A program made the translations under genes and the position numbers. From assembly GCA_004357415.1 (NCBI GenBank), contig SMVY01000101.1:1-5183 (forward strand): a stretch of DNA of 5,183 bases, given 5' to 3'. Every line of letters begins with the position of its first letter. Within the stretch, counting starts at the first letter, position 1. Origin of the DNA: Gemmatimonadota bacterium. GTDB lineage: Bacteria > Gemmatimonadota > Gemmatimonadetes > Gemmatimonadales > GWC2-71-9. Of the stretch, positions 1-5,183 are shown one piece after another. The notes under the pieces were generated by a model, which saw only the letters and a list, made by a program, of their open reading frames with translations, was not told the origin of the DNA and did not search any database.

Positions 1-2182
1 GCTCGGTCAGCAGCACGATGCTCAATGAAGAAATGATCGACTGGGCCCAGCCGGGCGGCACCTGATGGGGCGGGAGATAAATCTCGGGCCGGGCCCTGCT
101 GGCGAGGCCGCGCTGGTGGACGTCGCCTACCACGCCCACGATGGTGACATTGGGCCAGTTCCTGGGTGAGAACATCAGCCGGACCCGTTGCCCGATGGGG
201 TTCTCTCCCTGGAAATATGCCCTGGCCGCAGCCTCGTTAATGAGCATGACCAGCGGCGCCTCAGCTCGATCGGTCGGCTCGATGGCGCGGCCCCGGACGA
301 CCGGAATACCCATCAGGCGAAAGTAACCATCCGAGGCGATCTGAAAATCGATCGACGGTTGACGTTCGCCCGGTGCCAAGGTGCGTCCCTGGACAACGAT
401 GCCCTCGGTGCCGATACGCGTTCGCAGTGGTAGCCCCCGGGCCAACGCCACTGCCGACACGCCGGGGATGGCTTCCAATTCTCCGCGCAGCCGGTCGTAG
501 AACGCCAGCTTGTCGGCCCGCTCCGGATAAGCGTCGTTGATGATTTGAACCCCGAACGCCACCCGATGTTCGGTTTCGAATCCCGGGTCGACCGACTGCA
601 GGGTCAGGAAGCTCTTGATCAAGATGCCGGAACCGATCAGCAGAACCACGGCGAATGCCATCTGGACTGCTACCAATCCCTGCAAGACCCGCTTGGATTG
701 CCGGCCGGTGCTGCCGCTGCGACCGCCTTCAGCGAGGGCCACCTTCACGTCGTTCCGTGCCGCCTGGAGAGCCGGGAGCAGGCCGAACAGCACGCCGGTG
801 CCGATGGTGACGGCGGCGGTGAATCCTATGACCGACCAATCGAGTGACACTTGTGCCAGTCGCGGCACCCCGCCCGGATCGAGGGCCTTGAACAGCGCAG
901 TCAGGCCGGCGGCCACCGCCAGTCCCGCCACGCCACCGGCCACCGCCAGCACCACGCTTTCGGTCAGCATCTGCTGAATCAGGTCCCGCCGTCCGGCGCC
1001 GAGCGCGCCCCGAATACCCATTTCACGGCCGCGCGCTTCTCCGCGTGCCAGGAGGAGGTTGGCCACGTTGGCGGTTGCCAACAGGAGTACCAGCCCCACG
1101 GCGCCGAGCAGGACCCACAGCATCGGCCTGATGCCGCCGAATACTTCTTCGCCGAGGGGCACCAAGAAGAGCGGGTGGGTGAGGGGATCGTTGGGGTGGA
1201 CGCCGGCAAATTGTTCTTCCCAGCGTGTAAGAATGGTGCGCAACTCCGCTTGGGCGGCTTCGAATGTGGTACCCGGCTTCAACCGGCCGACCGCGGTCCA
1301 GTTGTGGCCGGAACGGTTGGTGATGGTGCTCCGATCGAAGGGTGCCGGCAGGTAGAATGCGGGCGAGTTGATCGGTGGTTCGAACTCGGCCGGCATGACT
1401 CCGATGATGTCGAACGGCGTGCCGTCGACCATGATGGTCTGTGTCCCCACGACGCTGGGCTCACCGCCGTAGTGCGACCGCCAATAGTTGTAGCTCAGAA
1501 TGGCCACGTCGGGGCCGCCGGGCATGTCCTCGTCCGGAGAGAAGGTTCTGCCGACCAGGGCCGAGACACCCAGGACGTCGAACAGACTGCGGGAGGCGTA
1601 GCCGGCGAACCGTCGCTCCGCCATCCCCGAACCGGTAACGGTGACGGCCTGCACGGAATAGGCACCCACGTTGGCCATGGCGTCCGCTTCGGTACGGTAG
1701 TCGAGATACTCGGCGATCGAGATGGGGAACTTGGGATTGTCCGGGTAGGCCGTCCACACCATGACCAGGTTACTCGGATCCTGATAGGGCAGGGGCTTGA
1801 GCATGACGCCGTTGACCACGCTGAAGATGGCGGAATTGGCCCCGATCCCCAACGCGATGGTGATGACGGCGACCACTGCGAAGAGCGGGTGGCGGCCGAG
1901 TGAGCGGATGGCGAGTCGGAGGTCGCGAAGGAGGTTTTGCATGAGAGGTACCTGGCGGACAGGCGGACGGGTGGTCAGGCGGTCCGCGCTAAGGAATACG
2001 ATAGGAACGTTGGCCAACAGATCAGCGAATGCTCGCACTGACAGGCGGATGACTTTGGTCATGCCGAGGAGTCTTGCCGCGGTCAACTCGTCGGCGAACA
2101 TCTCGGCCATGTCGCGGCCGAAGCGCCGGCGATACTGCTCCGGATAGAGGAAGAGGAGAGCGCGGTAGAGGCGGAGCATCAT
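1..2182 (-). CDS. ADOP-family ABC transporter permease (MacB/FtsX-like), 3'-truncated by window edge
   Basis: Large inner-membrane permease of the ADOP (duplicated MacB-like) family; its ATPase would be encoded elsewhere. The frame stays open for 727 codons to the left edge. Approximate layout: residues 1-80 are the charged N-terminal region seen in ADOP proteins (MLRLYRALLFLYPEQYRRRF); 100-123 are a first membrane helix ending in the family signature ALGIGANSAIFSVV; 124-345 a periplasmic MacB-type domain; about 354-376, 406-431 and 449-471 three FtsX-type helices; 500-523 a helix opening the second repeat; then a second periplasmic domain to the edge. Family members are usually about 800-900 residues, so probably only the final helices are missing. 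It overlaps padR (ATGATG at 2182-2177). I chose the first ATG because GAGG sits 7 bases upstream; the second ATG is equally possible. An internal Met near residue 81 would remove the N-terminal region and is less likely. Exported substrate unknown. The family is sure; the transport role is inferred. Confidence 0.93.
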   Translation of the reverse strand, partial: MMLRLYRALLFLYPEQYRRRFGRDMAEMFADELTAARLLGMTKVIRLSVRAFADLLANVPIVFLSADRLTTRPPVRQVPLMQNLLRDLRLAIRSLGRHPLFAVVAVITIALGIGANSAIFSVVNGVMLKPLPYQDPSNLVMVWTAYPDNPKFPISIAEYLDYRTEADAMANVGAYSVQAVTVTGSGMAERRFAGYASRSLFDVLGVSALVGRTFSPDEDMPGGPDVAILSYNYWRSHYGGEPSVVGTQTIMVDGTPFDIIGVMPAEFEPPINSPAFYLPAPFDRSTITNRSGHNWTAVGRLKPGTTFEAAQAELRTILTRWEEQFAGVHPNDPLTHPLFLVPLGEEVFGGIRPMLWVLLGAVGLVLLLATANVANLLLARGEARGREMGIRGALGAGRRDLIQQMLTESVVLAVAGGVAGLAVAAGLTALFKALDPGGVPRLAQVSLDWSVIGFTAAVTIGTGVLFGLLPALQAARNDVKVALAEGGRSGSTGRQSKRVLQGLVAVQMAFAVVLLIGSGILIKSFLTLQSVDPGFETEHRVAFGVQIINDAYPERADKLAFYDRLRGELEAIPGVSAVALARGLPLRTRIGTEGIVVQGRTLAPGERQPSIDFQIASDGYFRLMGIPVVRGRAIEPTDRAEAPLVMLINEAAARAYFQGENPIGQRVRLMFSPRNWPNVTIVGVVGDVHQRGLASRARPEIYLPPHQVPPGWAQSIISSLSIVLLTE

Positions 2183-2532
2183 CCCCGGCCCTCGGCGGCG
2201 AGGGCGCGGACGCCGGGGTCACTCAACAGGTGTGCCATGCGGGCCGCCTCGGCGGCCAGGACCTGGCGGCCCAACGCCGTGATGCGATAGTAGCGGCGCC
2301 GCTCGTCGTCGGCTTCGGGGGCAGGGCGCCGGTCCGACTCTTCTATCAGGCCCTGCCTGAGGAGCCGGGCCATTAGCCGGTATAGCGTGCCCGGCTCGAG
2401 GTCGATGGCCCCACCTGACCGGCCGGCGACGGACTTCTTGATGCCGTAGCCGTGGAGGTCCTGCTCTGACAGCGCCAGTAAGGCATGAAATACCAATGGC
2501 TTGAGGGGCAGGAATGTGGTTGGGTCCGGCAT
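2179..2532 (-). CDS. PadR-family transcriptional regulator
   Basis: Small winged-helix DNA-binding protein, probably a repressor of its own operon with the downstream permease. The 117 residues match the usual length of the short PadR subfamily. Visible PadR hallmarks are HGYGIKK (27-33) in the first helices, EPGTLYRLMARLLRQGLIEE (46-65) for the recognition helix and following strand, and RRRYYRITALGRQVLAAE (78-95) for the wing and start of the dimerisation helix. The C-terminal helix is short, as in this subfamily. The start is ATG 2532, because GGGAG lies four bases upstream. The longer options (GTG 2565, ATG 2550) have no visible ribosome-binding site and would add a non-homologous tail. 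The stop overlaps the permease start, so the two are translationally coupled. PadR-ADOP pairs are common in Acidobacteriota and Gemmatimonadota. The inducing signal is not visible. Confidence 0.93.
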   Translation of the reverse strand: MPDPTTFLPLKPLVFHALLALSEQDLHGYGIKKSVAGRSGGAIDLEPGTLYRLMARLLRQGLIEESDRRPAPEADDERRRYYRITALGRQVLAAEAARMAHLLSDPGVRALAAEGRG

Positions 2533-2536
2533 ATGT

Positions 2537-2541
2537 CTCCC
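2537..2541 (-). promoter_or_regulatory. Ribosome-binding site of padR
   Basis: GGGAG on the minus strand, four bases before ATG 2532. It is the only Shine-Dalgarno-like sequence near the three candidate starts, so it decides the short start for padR. Confidence 0.6.
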
Positions 2542-2549
2542 GTTTTCCA

Positions 2550-2564
2550 TGCATGCGATATGCA
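2550..2564. promoter_or_regulatory. Candidate PadR operator (dyad upstream of padR)
   Basis: The inverted repeat TGCAT-gcgat-ATGCA lies 17 bases upstream of the padR start codon. It overlaps the 8-bp palindrome CATGCATG (2548-2555). A further GCATAT at 2529-2534, covering the start codon, pairs with ATATGC at 2558-2563. PadR proteins often bind AT-containing dyads of the ATGnAT type in their own promoters, so autoregulation is plausible. The dyad is short and the transcription start is unknown. Confidence 0.4.
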
Positions 2565-2620
2565 CTTAGACGGCAGAAGGACGGGAATGGTTGCAATCGG
2601 CTGGCGAACTAGTTGGCTTC

Positions 2621-2634
2621 GGAGTGAGTAAACG
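2621..2634 (-). repeat. Shared 14-mer, copy facing padR
   Basis: On the minus strand this reads CGTTTACTCACTCC, 88 bases upstream of the padR start. It matches the 14-mer at 3003-3016 on the plus strand at 13 of 14 positions. The two copies point outward, each in the sense direction of its gene. Confidence 0.5.
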
Positions 2635-2670
2635 AAGAAAAGTCCCACGTTTGTCTATAAATCACTCGAT

Positions 2671-2720
2671 AACTGGCCAATACTAGCCAAAAACAGCCCA
2701 ATATCGGCACAAAATGGCAA
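2671..2720 (+). repeat. Five degenerate 10-bp units in phase
   Basis: Five consecutive 10-base units share a core: AACTGGCCAA, TACTAGCCAA, AAACAGCCCA, ATATCGGCAC and AAAATGGCAA. Position 6 is G and position 8 is C in all five, and A/T dominates positions 1-3. The unit at 2741-2750 (GAATTGGCTG) keeps the phase. A period near one helical turn suggests a curved segment or a protein-binding array, or it may be a decayed tandem repeat. Confidence 0.4.
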
Positions 2721-2758
2721 ATAGCAGTATTGAATATCAAGAATTGGCTGGATGGAAG

Positions 2759-2846
2759 AAAATGACCCAAAAATATTGATAATTGACCACAAAATGACTG
2801 AAAATCGTGCGCATTGAGCGAAAAGTTGCCGTAAAAGGGTCATTTT
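2759..2846. repeat. AAAATGAC repeats, including a 10-bp inverted pair
   Basis: AAAATGACCC at 2759-2768 is the exact reverse complement of GGGTCATTTT at 2837-2846 (spacer 68 bases). A third AAAATGAC lies at 2791-2798 in direct orientation. Three copies in under 90 bases of non-coding DNA could be regulator sites, though AT-rich composition raises the chance of coincidence. Confidence 0.35.
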
Positions 2847-3002
2847 TGAAAAGGCATCCACAGCGCGGGACCGGTACCAACCCATAGTCGATAGCGCCTC
2901 GCCACCCACCGCCCGGCACCCGCCGACCATCTATATCACATCTCGCTGCCCTCGCTGCTTCCCCTTCCCGGCCCCCGGCTCTATTTTCCCGGCACTTCGG
3001 AA

Positions 3003-3016
3003 CGTTCACTCACTCC
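3003..3016 (+). repeat. Shared 14-mer, copy facing the binding-protein gene
   Basis: CGTTCACTCACTCC ends 16 bases before the start of the solute-binding protein and overlaps the 8-bp palindrome GAACGTTC (3000-3007). It is the partner of the copy at 2621-2634, differing at one base. Here it would lie inside the transcribed leader. Confidence 0.5.
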
Positions 3017-3032
3017 AAATCCAAGGTAGAGC

Positions 3033-3848
3033 ATGTCAAAGATCAGATCGTTGGTAGCACTGGGACTCCTGACGCTGAGTGCCATGGCCGTCTCCACGCC
3101 TGCCGCGGCCCAGGATGGGGCCACGCTGGACCGGGTTGTGGCCAATGGGGAGCTTCGGGTGGGGATGTCAGGCAACCAGGCGCCGTTCAACATGATGAGT
3201 CGGACCGGGTCGTTGATGGGATTGGAAGTCGACCTGGCCAATATCCTGGCCGCGGCCATGCAAGTGGATCTCACCATTGTCACCATGCCGTTCGGCGAGT
3301 TGTTGGCCGCGCTAGAGGCCGGCGAGGTCGACATGGTCCTCTCCGGCATGGCCATCACCCTGGAGCGGGCCCAGTCGGTGTCGTTCGTGGGACCCTACAT
3401 GCTTTCGGGCAAGTCGATCCTGACCAATTCGACCGCCCTGGCCGCGGCCGACAGCGTCGACGACATCAACCGGCGCAACCTCAAGCTGGCCGCGCTGGAG
3501 AACTCCACCAGCCAGGCGTTCATCGAGCGCTGGGTACCCGAGGCCCAGTTCGTGCCCATCCAGGACTACGACGTCGGCGTGCAGATGGTGCTGAACGACG
3601 AGGTCGACGCCCTGGTGGCCGACATGCCGATCACGCTGCTGTCGCTGCTGCGGTATCCCGATGCCGGCCTGGCGACGCTGGCGGAGCCCCTTACCATCGA
3701 GCCGATCGGCATCGCCGTACCGGCGTCGGACAATCGGTTCCGTGGCCTGGTGCAGAACTTCATGGACACACTGGAGGGGACCGGTATCCTGGAAGCGCTG
3801 CGCGTGAAGTGGTTGGAGGACGGGTCGTGGATCGCGGCGCTGCCGTAG
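3033..3848 (+). CDS. Periplasmic solute-binding protein, family 3 (amino-acid-binding type)
   Basis: Exported ligand-binding protein of the SBP_bac_3 fold, 271 residues. Residues 1-26 form a Sec signal peptide: MSKIRS, a hydrophobic stretch LVALGLLTLSAMAV, then STPAAA with cleavage expected before Q27. There is no lipobox Cys, so the mature form is soluble. The start ATG has AAGG six bases upstream. The mature part begins with LDRVVANGELRVGM, followed by GNQAPFNM (47-54), GLEVDLANILAAAM (63-76) and DMVLSGMAITLERAQSV (100-116). Arg112 matches the family Arg that holds the ligand alpha-carboxylate. Asp197 in LVADMPI matches the Asp that binds the alpha-amino group. Both residues support an amino acid or similar zwitterion as ligand; the exact ligand is unknown. 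No permease or ATPase gene adjoins it, so it is an orphan binding protein serving a distant transporter, or a sensor. A hairpin follows the stop and ends the unit. Confidence 0.92.
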   Translation: MSKIRSLVALGLLTLSAMAVSTPAAAQDGATLDRVVANGELRVGMSGNQAPFNMMSRTGSLMGLEVDLANILAAAMQVDLTIVTMPFGELLAALEAGEVDMVLSGMAITLERAQSVSFVGPYMLSGKSILTNSTALAAADSVDDINRRNLKLAALENSTSQAFIERWVPEAQFVPIQDYDVGVQMVLNDEVDALVADMPITLLSLLRYPDAGLATLAEPLTIEPIGIAVPASDNRFRGLVQNFMDTLEGTGILEALRVKWLEDGSWIAALP

Positions 3849-3850
3849 GG

Positions 3851-3868
3851 AGCTGCCAGCTGGCGGCT
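3851..3868 (+). other. Small hairpin just after the binding-protein stop
   Basis: AGCTGCCAGCTGGCGGCT folds into a 7-bp stem (one U-G pair) with an AGCT loop, two bases after the TAG stop. It contains the perfect palindrome GCCAGCTGGC. It may protect the mRNA 3' end or assist termination with the larger hairpin downstream. Confidence 0.4.
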
Positions 3869-3885
3869 ATCAGCGGTTATTGAGA

Positions 3886-3921
3886 AGAATCGCCCCGGGG
3901 CCTAGGCTCCGGGGCGATTCT
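3886..3921 (+). terminator. Strong hairpin, probable transcription terminator without a good U-tract
   Basis: The left arm AGAATCGCCCCGG (3886-3898) and right arm CCGGGGCGATTCT (3909-3921) are perfectly complementary over 13 bp. A further G-U and G-C pair close on a six-base CCTAGG loop. The stem begins 37 bases after the stop of the binding-protein gene. The following sequence (CTATCGTG) is not T-rich, so intrinsic termination may be inefficient, or the hairpin may mainly stabilise the 3' end. Confidence 0.65.
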
Positions 3922-3957
3922 CTATCGTGTCCCCATGTCCCCAAAAGGGCTCCGGTA

Positions 3958-3966
3958 TGTTACAAT
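3958..3966 (+). promoter_or_regulatory. Extended -10 promoter of the signalling-protein gene
   Basis: TGTTACAAT combines a TGn extension with TACAAT, five of six matches to the sigma-70 -10 consensus. No good -35 hexamer lies at the expected spacing (3938-3943 reads TCCCCA), which is acceptable for an extended -10. Transcription would start near 3973, giving a leader of about 100 bases. The leader begins with a small dyad, CGAAGG (3972-3977) pairing with CCTTCG (3990-3995). Confidence 0.5.
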
Positions 3967-4021
3967 AGTGCCGAAGGATCGCGACATTCCCTTCGTCCGC
4001 AGGGTCAACTTCAGAGGCACC

Positions 4022-4081
4022 ATGGCCCGAGCCTTCCCAAATCACCCGCTGGTAGCCTCCCGGGAGGCGATTGGTGGATAG
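4022..4081 (+). CDS. Possible 19-residue leader peptide (upstream ORF)
   Basis: ATG at 4022 opens a 19-codon frame (MARAFPNHPLVASREAIGG) ending at TAG 4079-4081. GAGG at 4014-4017 lies four bases upstream, a fair ribosome-binding site. Its last codons cover the palindrome at 4055-4068, and its stop lies three codons into the next gene (GTG 4074). Translating it would open the palindrome and deliver a terminating ribosome to the main start, the usual arrangement for translational coupling. It resembles no known leader peptide and has no run of regulatory codons, so it could be chance. Confidence 0.3.
   Translation: MARAFPNHPLVASREAIGG
4055..4068 (+). promoter_or_regulatory. Palindromic ribosome-binding site of the signalling-protein gene
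   Basis: GCCTCCCGGGAGGC is a perfect 14-bp palindrome. Its right half contains GGGAGG (4062-4067), a strong Shine-Dalgarno six bases before GTG 4074, which fixes that start. The left half is its complement. In RNA it can fold as GCCUC-CCGG-GAGGC and mask the site. As DNA it could also be an operator. Confidence 0.55.
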
Positions 4082-5183
4082 GCGCCAGTTGCGCGCCCCA
4101 CGAGGCTTGGCGCTGTACTTCCATGCGCTCGAGGCGGCCCGACTTGCGCTCGCCAACCAACCGGACGAGGCCGGTCTGGTGGTGCGGCGCTTGGCGCGAG
4201 CCCTTGCCGGCGACACCCGGCTCCGTGGATTGGCGTTGCTCACCGAACTGGCCGAGTCTCTCGATGGCCTGGCTGTGGACGAGTTGGCGGTTGCGGTCGA
4301 TGGACTGCTGGAAACCATGGCCGGGGCGCTGGTGGGGGGGCCACAAGCCGAAGACGTGGTGCTGTTGGTGCAAGGCGCCAGCAACGTGTACGATCTGGCT
4401 CCGATGCTGGAGGGGCCGGGCCGCAGACTGATTACGGCGGACTCGGCCGAGGCCGCCCTGGCCGCCATTGTGGAGCGTGACGTCGATTTGGTGGTGCTCG
4501 ATCTCGAGCTGCCGGACCTGGATGGTCGGGAGTTTCTCGCGCGCTACTGGGAGCGGGCCCACGGCATCGCCATTCCCCTCTTCGTGGTGTCGAGTGACGC
4601 CGCCTCGCTGACGCGGCTCGAGTGCCTGGCGCTCGGAGCGGACGCGTTCTTCGGCCTGCCGCTCGACGGCGCGGTGGTGGCAGCCACGGTGTCGCGTGCC
4701 CTGGAGCAGCGGCGAGCCAACACCATCGCCAACCGGTATGATCCCGCCACGGGATTGGGTAACAGGGCGGCTTTCGCCGACGCGTTTCGGGTGCTGGGGG
4801 AGAGCGCCGGGCGGGCGGGCCCGTTCGGGACCCTGGCGATCCTGGAGATCGCCGTGGTCGGCAGTGAAGACATCCGGCGATTGCTTAGCGAGCAGCTGAT
4901 TCGGGTGGCCGGGCAACGGATCGCCCAGGAGTTGGGTGATGAGGCCGTCGTTGCGCGTCTCGGGGGAAACGAGTTGGGCGTTCTGCTCCAAGGCGTCGGA
5001 TCCGACGACGCCGTGGCCACACTGGACCGGGTCCGGCACCAGGTGGCCGGCCAACCCGAGGAGACTGACGAGGGGATGGTATCCCTTTCCTTCTATGGCG
5101 GTGTGGTGGAGTTGTCCGGCGCTGTCACGCTGCGGGAGGCGATGTCGGAGGCGGACCGCCGGCTCCAGGTCTCCAAGACCCAC
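4074..5183 (+). CDS. Degenerate Hpt-like/REC/GGDEF signalling protein, 3' end beyond window
   Basis: Cytoplasmic signalling protein; 370 codons visible, no stop. It starts at GTG, set by GGGAGG six bases upstream; an in-frame stop at 4053 rules out much longer starts. Residues 10-85 are helical and Hpt-like: RRLARALAG (38-46) aligns with the family xHxLKG motif, but the His is Arg42 and the Lys is Ala45. Residues 95-212 form a receiver domain with phosphoacceptor Asp143 in VVLDLELPDLDG and Ser173, but the N-terminal acidic pair is Gln-Gly (100-101) and the conserved Lys before Pro196 is Leu195. Residues 220-370 form a GGDEF domain: DPATGLGNRAAF (223-234) is typical, but the active-site motif is GGNEL (297-301) and the metal-binding and GH-GD region (257-280) is not conserved. 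ADRRLQVSK (360-368) marks the near end of the domain. Diguanylate cyclase activity is therefore unlikely. It may be a scaffold or c-di-GMP/GTP-binding regulator. Further domains could follow. Confidence 0.85.
   Translation, partial: MDRRQLRAPRGLALYFHALEAARLALANQPDEAGLVVRRLARALAGDTRLRGLALLTELAESLDGLAVDELAVAVDGLLETMAGALVGGPQAEDVVLLVQGASNVYDLAPMLEGPGRRLITADSAEAALAAIVERDVDLVVLDLELPDLDGREFLARYWERAHGIAIPLFVVSSDAASLTRLECLALGADAFFGLPLDGAVVAATVSRALEQRRANTIANRYDPATGLGNRAAFADAFRVLGESAGRAGPFGTLAILEIAVVGSEDIRRLLSEQLIRVAGQRIAQELGDEAVVARLGGNELGVLLQGVGSDDAVATLDRVRHQVAGQPEETDEGMVSLSFYGGVVELSGAVTLREAMSEADRRLQVSKTH

Larger units (their letters stand above)
2533..3032. other. Divergent intergenic region with AT-rich core
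   Basis: 500 bases between the padR start and the binding-protein start. My hand count gives 85 G+C in 220 bases over 2641-2860 (about 39%), far below the flanking genes. Short open frames exist on the minus strand (for example 2655-2930) but have no ribosome-binding site, no recognisable family and poor codon character, so I see no gene. It must hold the promoters of both divergent genes, but I found no convincing -35/-10 pair on either strand. The repeats inside it are listed separately. Confidence 0.6.

Noticed and set aside
851..1903. 350-codon plus-strand open frame.
   Set aside because: Antisense to the ADOP permease, whose frame carries unmistakable family motifs. The translation is rich in His, Gly and Gln with no known domain.
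1..2182. Possible broken permease gene.
   Set aside because: Translating the whole minus strand from 2182 to 1 gave an uninterrupted frame. It merely lacks a stop inside the window.
2533..2565. Extended PadR starts at GTG 2565 or ATG 2550.
   Set aside because: Neither has a Shine-Dalgarno sequence, whereas ATG 2532 does, and the extra residues lie outside the family domain.
2671..2720. Possible CRISPR-like array.
   Set aside because: The units are 10 bases, contiguous and degenerate, with no spacers.
2655..3009. Two overlapping minus-strand frames in the AT-rich spacer (about 90 codons each).
   Set aside because: No ribosome-binding site, no recognisable family, and they mutually overlap in a low-GC region.
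3880..4431. 183-codon plus-strand frame starting at the terminator hairpin.
   Set aside because: It runs through the terminator and promoter, has no ribosome-binding site, and overlaps the true GTG-started gene in another frame. Its Trp- and Cys-rich translation is typical of an out-of-frame reading.
4011..5183. Long open frame (390 codons) on the minus strand opposite the signalling gene.
   Set aside because: It is a GC-rich antisense shadow: the plus-strand frame shows clear REC and GGDEF motifs, while the antisense translation has no recognisable domain.

Overview
The window reads as chromosomal DNA of a GC-rich, free-living bacterium. The best guess is Gemmatimonadota or Acidobacteriota. 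A PadR-type regulator overlapping an ADOP-type (Acidobacterial duplicated orphan permease) gene is characteristic of those phyla, and the coding GC and promoter-poor spacers fit. This is inference from gene families; there is no rRNA or marker gene in the window.

Left part, minus strand (1-2532): a two-gene operon reads leftward. A 117-residue PadR-family winged-helix repressor comes first. Its stop overlaps the start of a large MacB/FtsX-like ADOP permease, of which 727 codons are visible before the window edge cuts off the C-terminus. The permease frame is open with no frameshift over its whole visible length. A small dyad 5' of padR is a candidate autoregulatory operator.

Middle (2533-3032): a 500-base divergent intergenic region with an AT-rich core (about 39% GC by hand count over 2641-2860). 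It holds a 10-bp-phased degenerate repeat, copies of AAAATGAC in both orientations, and a near-identical 14-mer (CGTTYACTCACTCC) facing outward toward each divergent gene.

Right part, plus strand (3033-5183): first comes a secreted family-3 solute-binding protein (amino-acid-binding type) with no permease or ATPase gene beside it. It is followed by a strong hairpin, then an extended -10 promoter. The last gene encodes a multidomain signalling protein running off the right edge. Its layout looks like Hpt-like helices, then a receiver (REC) domain, then a GGDEF domain. All three domains appear to have lost key catalytic residues: His to Arg in the Hpt-like segment, no acidic pair and no conserved Lys in REC, and GGNEL in place of GGDEF. 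Its GTG start is preceded by a GGGAGG ribosome-binding site lying inside a perfect 14-bp palindrome. That palindrome lies inside a 19-codon upstream ORF whose stop overlaps the main start, which suggests translational coupling.

The three transcription units (padR-ADOP, binding protein, signalling protein) have no obvious shared pathway. The divergent region may co-regulate the first two.
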